A DNA stretch of 37,860 nt, taken from Oculatella sp. LEGE 06141 (GTDB lineage Bacteria > Cyanobacteriota > Cyanobacteriia > Elainellales > Elainellaceae). Shown here one piece after another: positions 34,883-37,860 of the stretch. A program made the position numbers and the translations under genes. The notes under the pieces were generated by a model. That model was not told where the DNA came from and did not search any database. It saw only the letters and a list, made by a program, of their open reading frames with translations. Location: assembly GCF_015207605.1 (NCBI RefSeq), contig NZ_JADEWO010000057.1:1-37860 (forward strand). Reading direction: 5' to 3'. The number at the start of each line of letters is the position of its first letter. Positions within the stretch are counted from its first letter, which is position 1.

Positions 34883-36184
34883 TTGACTAAATCCGTGATT
34901 AAACCAATTCAGCGGTTGCCGATACTCTTAATTTTCCTCTGGAGCGGAGTGGGGCTATTTCTTAGCGCCTGGATTATTGTTCCTGCACCCACTTCAACGC
35001 TACTCCCTCTGGGAGTGGGTGCCCCGGAAGTCAGCCCCTGGTTAACGGTAATGAATGCTGTAGCGCTCTTACTCTTGCTCTTGCTGAGCCGACGGCGGCA
35101 GGGAACAATTTACCTGTGTTTAATGGGTAATTTGGTAGGGCTGTTTATCAGTCTTCTGCCACTGAGCCAATTACCTGCAACCCAACAACGGGCAGCGATC
35201 GCCATGCAGCAAGCCTTAGGTGAGGATTACTTAACTCATGTGCCCCAATCTGTTCAAGCCCAAATGCGGCCTCAGCCGTTTGGGTGGATAGATGCATTGC
35301 GTGGCATTGCCCCTGCTGCGGTTCGTCATACCAGCAACCTTACGTTTGCTCATCCAGACGGTGTGCCCTTGACACTAGAAATCTATCAACCGCCGCAGGT
35401 GGGTCAATACCCCGCAATTGTAGTGATTTATGGGGGCGCATGGCGAAGCGGCAGCCCATCTGCGAATCCTGAATTTAATCGCTATATGGCGGCACGAGGC
35501 TATGTTGTTTGGGCGATCGACTACCGCCACGCACCGCGTTATCGCTTTCCCGCACAGCTCAACGATGTGCAAACAGCCTTACAATTCATTCGCCAACATG
35601 CCGCAGAGTACGAAACAGATGTGAACCGCATTGCCTTACTGGGGCGATCGGCAGGGGCACACCTGGCGATGTTGGCGGCCTATCAACCTGAGGCGTTGCC
35701 CATTCGGGCGGTGGTCAACTACTACGGGCCTGTAGATCTGGCCGGTGGCTATGCCGACCCGCCCCAACCTGATCCCCTGGATGTGCGAGCGGTTTTGAGG
35801 AGCTTTTTGGGCGGCACGCCCGATGAAATGCCGCAGCGATACGCTCAGGCATCGCCCTACACCTATGTCGCACCCTCTCTGCCGCCCACGCTGTTAATCT
35901 ATGGCGATCGCGACCATATTGTTCAATCCAAGTTTGGACGGCGAATGTACGAAAGCCTGAAAGCTGCTGGCAATACAGCGGTTTGGATCAACATTCCCTG
36001 GGCAAACCATGCCTTTGATGCTGTGTTCAATGGGCTAAGCAACCAGTTCGCTCTATTTCATACAGAACGGTTTTTGGCATCAATATTACAGCGATCGCCA
36101 AATGCGGTTGATATCCTCAGCAGTCAGTATAATGACTCCGAGTGGTGTTTAACTGGCTTAAAGCAAGTCAAAGGTTACGCCTGA
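34883..36184 (+). CDS. Membrane-anchored alpha/beta hydrolase (carboxylesterase/BD-FAE-like)
   Basis: The 433-residue protein begins with three hydrophobic segments (LPILLIFLWSGVGLFLSAWI, VMNAVALLLLLLLS, YLCLMGNLVGLFISLLPL), followed by an esterase domain from about residue 145. Esterase marks are VIYGGAWRSG (oxyanion hole), LLGRSAGAHLAML (nucleophile in GRSAG), IYGDRDHIV (acid) and WANHAFD (catalytic His). It probably hydrolyses a carboxylic ester at the membrane, with the catalytic domain outside; substrate unknown. The start is TTG 34883; a GTG at 34895 is equally possible, and no good ATG is available upstream of the first membrane segment. Confidence 0.85.
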   Translation: MTKSVIKPIQRLPILLIFLWSGVGLFLSAWIIVPAPTSTLLPLGVGAPEVSPWLTVMNAVALLLLLLLSRRRQGTIYLCLMGNLVGLFISLLPLSQLPATQQRAAIAMQQALGEDYLTHVPQSVQAQMRPQPFGWIDALRGIAPAAVRHTSNLTFAHPDGVPLTLEIYQPPQVGQYPAIVVIYGGAWRSGSPSANPEFNRYMAARGYVVWAIDYRHAPRYRFPAQLNDVQTALQFIRQHAAEYETDVNRIALLGRSAGAHLAMLAAYQPEALPIRAVVNYYGPVDLAGGYADPPQPDPLDVRAVLRSFLGGTPDEMPQRYAQASPYTYVAPSLPPTLLIYGDRDHIVQSKFGRRMYESLKAAGNTAVWINIPWANHAFDAVFNGLSNQFALFHTERFLASILQRSPNAVDILSSQYNDSEWCLTGLKQVKGYA

Positions 36185-36420
36185 CAGAGTACAAAAAAGA
36201 TAGACTTCAGCTAGTACCCAACCAACCACACTCTAATTTTTTTAGAGAGGCGATGCGACCAGCGGTTAAATCTTCTTCCCACGCCCCGGCCTCAGCAATA
36301 AGGCAATCATGTTAGTGGGATGACGCGCATTTTGCCCTAGAATGAAATGCCCTACTCTTCTTGATTTAAGATTTAGATTCAAATTTGGCCCTTAGTGTTC
36401 AACCTCTCCATTCCATTCCC

Positions 36421-37278
36421 ATGACCGCCGACCCCATCCAAGCCTACTTGCGTTCGATTGGCAGAACGCCTTTACTGACTGCCTCTGAAGAACTAGAACT
36501 AGCTAGATCTGTGCAGGCAATGCTGCCGTTGCTAGAGGCAGAGCATCTAACCCCGCAGCAAACTGCCATTCTCCAGCAGGGCAAACGCGCCAAAAATCGC
36601 ATGATTCAGGCGAATCTGCGTTTGGTCGTCACCATTGCCAAGAAATATCAAAATCGAGGTTTGGAGTTGCTGGATCTGATTCAGGAAGGCAGCCTTGGCC
36701 TGGAACGAGCCGTCGAGAAATTCGACCCGGCCAAGGGCTACAAGTTCTCAACCTATTCGTACTGGTGGATTCGACAGGGGATCACCAGAGCATTACAAAC
36801 CGACTCACGCACCATTCGCCTTCCTGTTCATATTCAGGAAAAGCTGAGCAAGATCAAAACAACAACGCGATCGCTCGTGGTGCAATTGGGACGCAAGCCA
36901 ACAGCAGAAGAGTTAGCGATCGCTCTGGAAATGAAAGTAGAAGAACTGCGAAGTCTACTCAGCCAGCAGCGTCAATGCGCTTCGTTAGACGCATTCATCG
37001 GGCAAGAGCAAGAAACTCGCTTGGGCGACTTGATCCCTGATGAACAGCAACAGCAGCACATGGAATCCATCACCTTACAAGATCAGTGCCAGCAATATCT
37101 GTCCTGCTTAAGCGACAAAGAGCGAGAACTGATTGTGCTGCGCTATGGGCTAAACGATGGCAACAGCCGAAGTTTGGCAGAAGTTGGGAAAGTCTTTGGG
37201 TTCTCCAGAGAACGCGCCAGACAGATTGAAGTAAAAGCCATGCGAAAACTGAGGCAAACGGCAAACGCATCGGCTTAA
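36421..37278 (+). CDS. RNA polymerase sigma factor, group 2 sigma-70
   Basis: The 285-residue protein has region 1.2 (DPIQAYLRSIGRTPLLT), region 2 (NLRLVVTIAKKYQNRGLELLDLIQEG, FSTYSYWWIRQGITRAL), region 3 (IRLPVHIQEKLSKI, LGRKPTAEELA) and region 4 (LSDKERELIVLRYGL, FGFSRERARQIEVKAM). It lacks the long N-terminal region 1.1 of the principal factor, so it belongs to the non-essential group 2 factors that respond to light, nutrient or stress changes. I cannot assign the letter. ATG 36421 is preferred to the in-frame codon at 36385. It is a single-gene unit closed by a very strong terminator. Confidence 0.93.
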   Translation: MTADPIQAYLRSIGRTPLLTASEELELARSVQAMLPLLEAEHLTPQQTAILQQGKRAKNRMIQANLRLVVTIAKKYQNRGLELLDLIQEGSLGLERAVEKFDPAKGYKFSTYSYWWIRQGITRALQTDSRTIRLPVHIQEKLSKIKTTTRSLVVQLGRKPTAEELAIALEMKVEELRSLLSQQRQCASLDAFIGQEQETRLGDLIPDEQQQQHMESITLQDQCQQYLSCLSDKERELIVLRYGLNDGNSRSLAEVGKVFGFSRERARQIEVKAMRKLRQTANASA

Positions 37279-37333
37279 CGCGCCTTGTTTAAGGACTGCG
37301 ATCGCTACAGTTAACTCAATTGCTCAAACCCAG

Positions 37334-37377
37334 ACACGCAAGCTGAGTGAGATAGTTCACTCAGCTTGCGTGTTTTT
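37334..37377 (+). terminator. Perfect 17-bp-stem terminator of the sigma factor gene
   Basis: ACACGCAAGCTGAGTGA (37334-37350) pairs perfectly with TCACTCAGCTTGCGTGT (37357-37373) across a 6-base loop, followed by TTTTT (37373-37377). This is the strongest factor-independent terminator in the window. Confidence 0.92.
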
Positions 37378-37523
37378 AGCTCGATCTAAATAGATCCCGC
37401 GTTTGCCTGGTACAACAAATTGAAGCTCTCTTCGTCGTCACAGCACATCTCCCTTCTTCCACATACTCCCAAAAAACCTCATCCAGTCTGGCTTCAGGGC
37501 TTTGTAATCACAAACCACAAAAA

Positions 37524-37578
37524 AGTTCCAAACTTATTCTAATTTCCTTGCACAGTTCCACATTTGTTCTGCTATATT
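37524..37578 (+). promoter_or_regulatory. Promoter-like region with two direct repeats
   Basis: AGTTCCAAACTTATTCT (37524-37540) and AGTTCCACATTTGTTCT (37554-37570) are 17-bp direct repeats (13 of 17 identical) spaced 30 bases start to start. TATATT (37573-37578), a good -10 hexamer, follows the second at once. Each repeat has the form GTTC-N7-(G/A)TTC. The layout suggests a regulated promoter reading toward the right edge. Confidence 0.5.
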
Positions 37579-37584
37579 GGATAA

Positions 37585-37756
37585 GCGCCAGGGAAAAGCT
37601 CCAGACTTAGCGTCTTGAGACTTAAGCACACGCTAGATGTAGTAAAACGCAGCTAACGAGTGTAGAGCCCACCCCTTACAGGGTAAGTTGCAATCTCAGT
37701 ACGCTTAAAAAGTATCGAGAAGACCAACTCCAAGCGTATAGAACCTGGACAAAAGA
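37585..37756 (+). ncRNA. Candidate structured RNA or structured 5' leader at the right edge
   Basis: No long ORF occupies this stretch, but several stems can form in order: TAGCGTCTT (37608-37616) with AAG (37624-37626) and ACGCTA (37630-37635); ACCC/GGGT around CTTACA near 37670-37684; and TACGCTT (37700-37706) with AAGCGTA (37732-37738). It follows a promoter-like TATATT and precedes an open frame. One family with this layout, common in cyanobacteria, is HEARO RNA of IscB-type elements; I cannot confirm it. Confidence 0.35.
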
Positions 37757-37760
37757 ATAG

Positions 37761-37860
37761 TTTGAAAGCGTCAAAGCAAAACCTCGTCAAGTAATAGCTG
37801 AAGGGAAACCTGAAGCAAAAAGAAGAGGAAGACCAAAGAGAAGAGAGGGAACTCGATTTA
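37761..37860 (+). other. Partial open frame rich in Lys/Arg, cut by window end
   Basis: After a TAG at 37758-37760 the frame stays open to the end of the window, encoding a basic peptide with KRRGRPKRREGTRF, which includes an AT-hook-like RGRP core. No ATG or ribosome binding site is visible in it, so it could be the N-terminal part of a gene with a rare start, or a leader before a start just beyond 37860. It is too short to identify. Confidence 0.3.

Noticed and set aside
37585-37760. Start of a group II intron
   Set aside because: The GTGCG-type 5' boundary and typical domain I opening were not seen; the stem pattern differs.
1-37860. CRISPR array, rRNA or tRNA genes
   Set aside because: No regularly spaced repeats of 25-40 bases and no recognisable rRNA or tRNA segments were found by eye.

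Overview
The window reads as chromosomal DNA of a cyanobacterium, probably a filamentous Leptolyngbya-like form. The HIP1 octamer GCGATCGC recurs inside and between genes throughout. Many of the proteins are cyanobacterial types: Omp85 with a proline-rich N-terminus, a DUF7219-type small protein, DUF4174, a group 2 sigma factor and tandem HRD-type kinases. The genus is inference; no rRNA, tRNA or CRISPR array was found.

Layout. 1-3540: the 3' part of a secreted fasciclin-domain gene, then a two-gene envelope unit (a polysaccharide deacetylase fused to a phosphodiester glycosidase, followed by a membrane-anchored M15 D,D-carboxypeptidase). 3672-6519: two paralogous membrane-attached Ser/Thr kinases in tandem. 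6550-8389 (minus strand): a secreted metallophosphoesterase and a DUF7219-like small protein, with a textbook-looking triple Pho box just upstream. 8994-16572: purC, Omp85/BamA, lpxC, fabZ, lpxA, lpxB and a small outer-membrane-type protein, i.e. the lipid A and outer-membrane assembly cluster. 16699-23326: mixed metabolic and regulatory genes (MDR oxidoreductase, rhomboid protease, PHP phosphoesterase, DUF4174, RTX-tagged PQQ-type sugar dehydrogenase, MarR-GNAT fusion, a second fasciclin protein).

23645-28524 looks like an aromatic/quinone detoxification locus: a TetR repressor divergent from an FAD aromatic hydroxylase, a glutathionyl-hydroquinone reductase and an EamA exporter, with a clean palindromic operator candidate between repressor and hydroxylase. 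28600-30040 is a scar region with a decayed IS701-type element with recognisable terminal inverted repeats and a MITE-like repeat whose second copy lies 12 kb away. 30424-34840 is a signalling pair: a hybrid histidine kinase whose N-terminus resembles the ethylene-receptor sensor but lacks a key copper ligand, overlapping a REC-GGDEF diguanylate cyclase. 34883-37278 holds a membrane-anchored alpha/beta hydrolase and a group 2 sigma factor ended by a perfect 17-bp-stem terminator.

The right edge (37500-37860) has a promoter-like region with two 17-bp direct repeats, then about 170 bases with several stem-forming segments, then the start of a lysine/arginine-rich open frame cut by the window end. 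It may be the 5' part of an RNA-plus-ORF mobile system (for example a HEARO/IscB-type element), but this is inference. All functions rest on motif recognition by eye; no searches were run.
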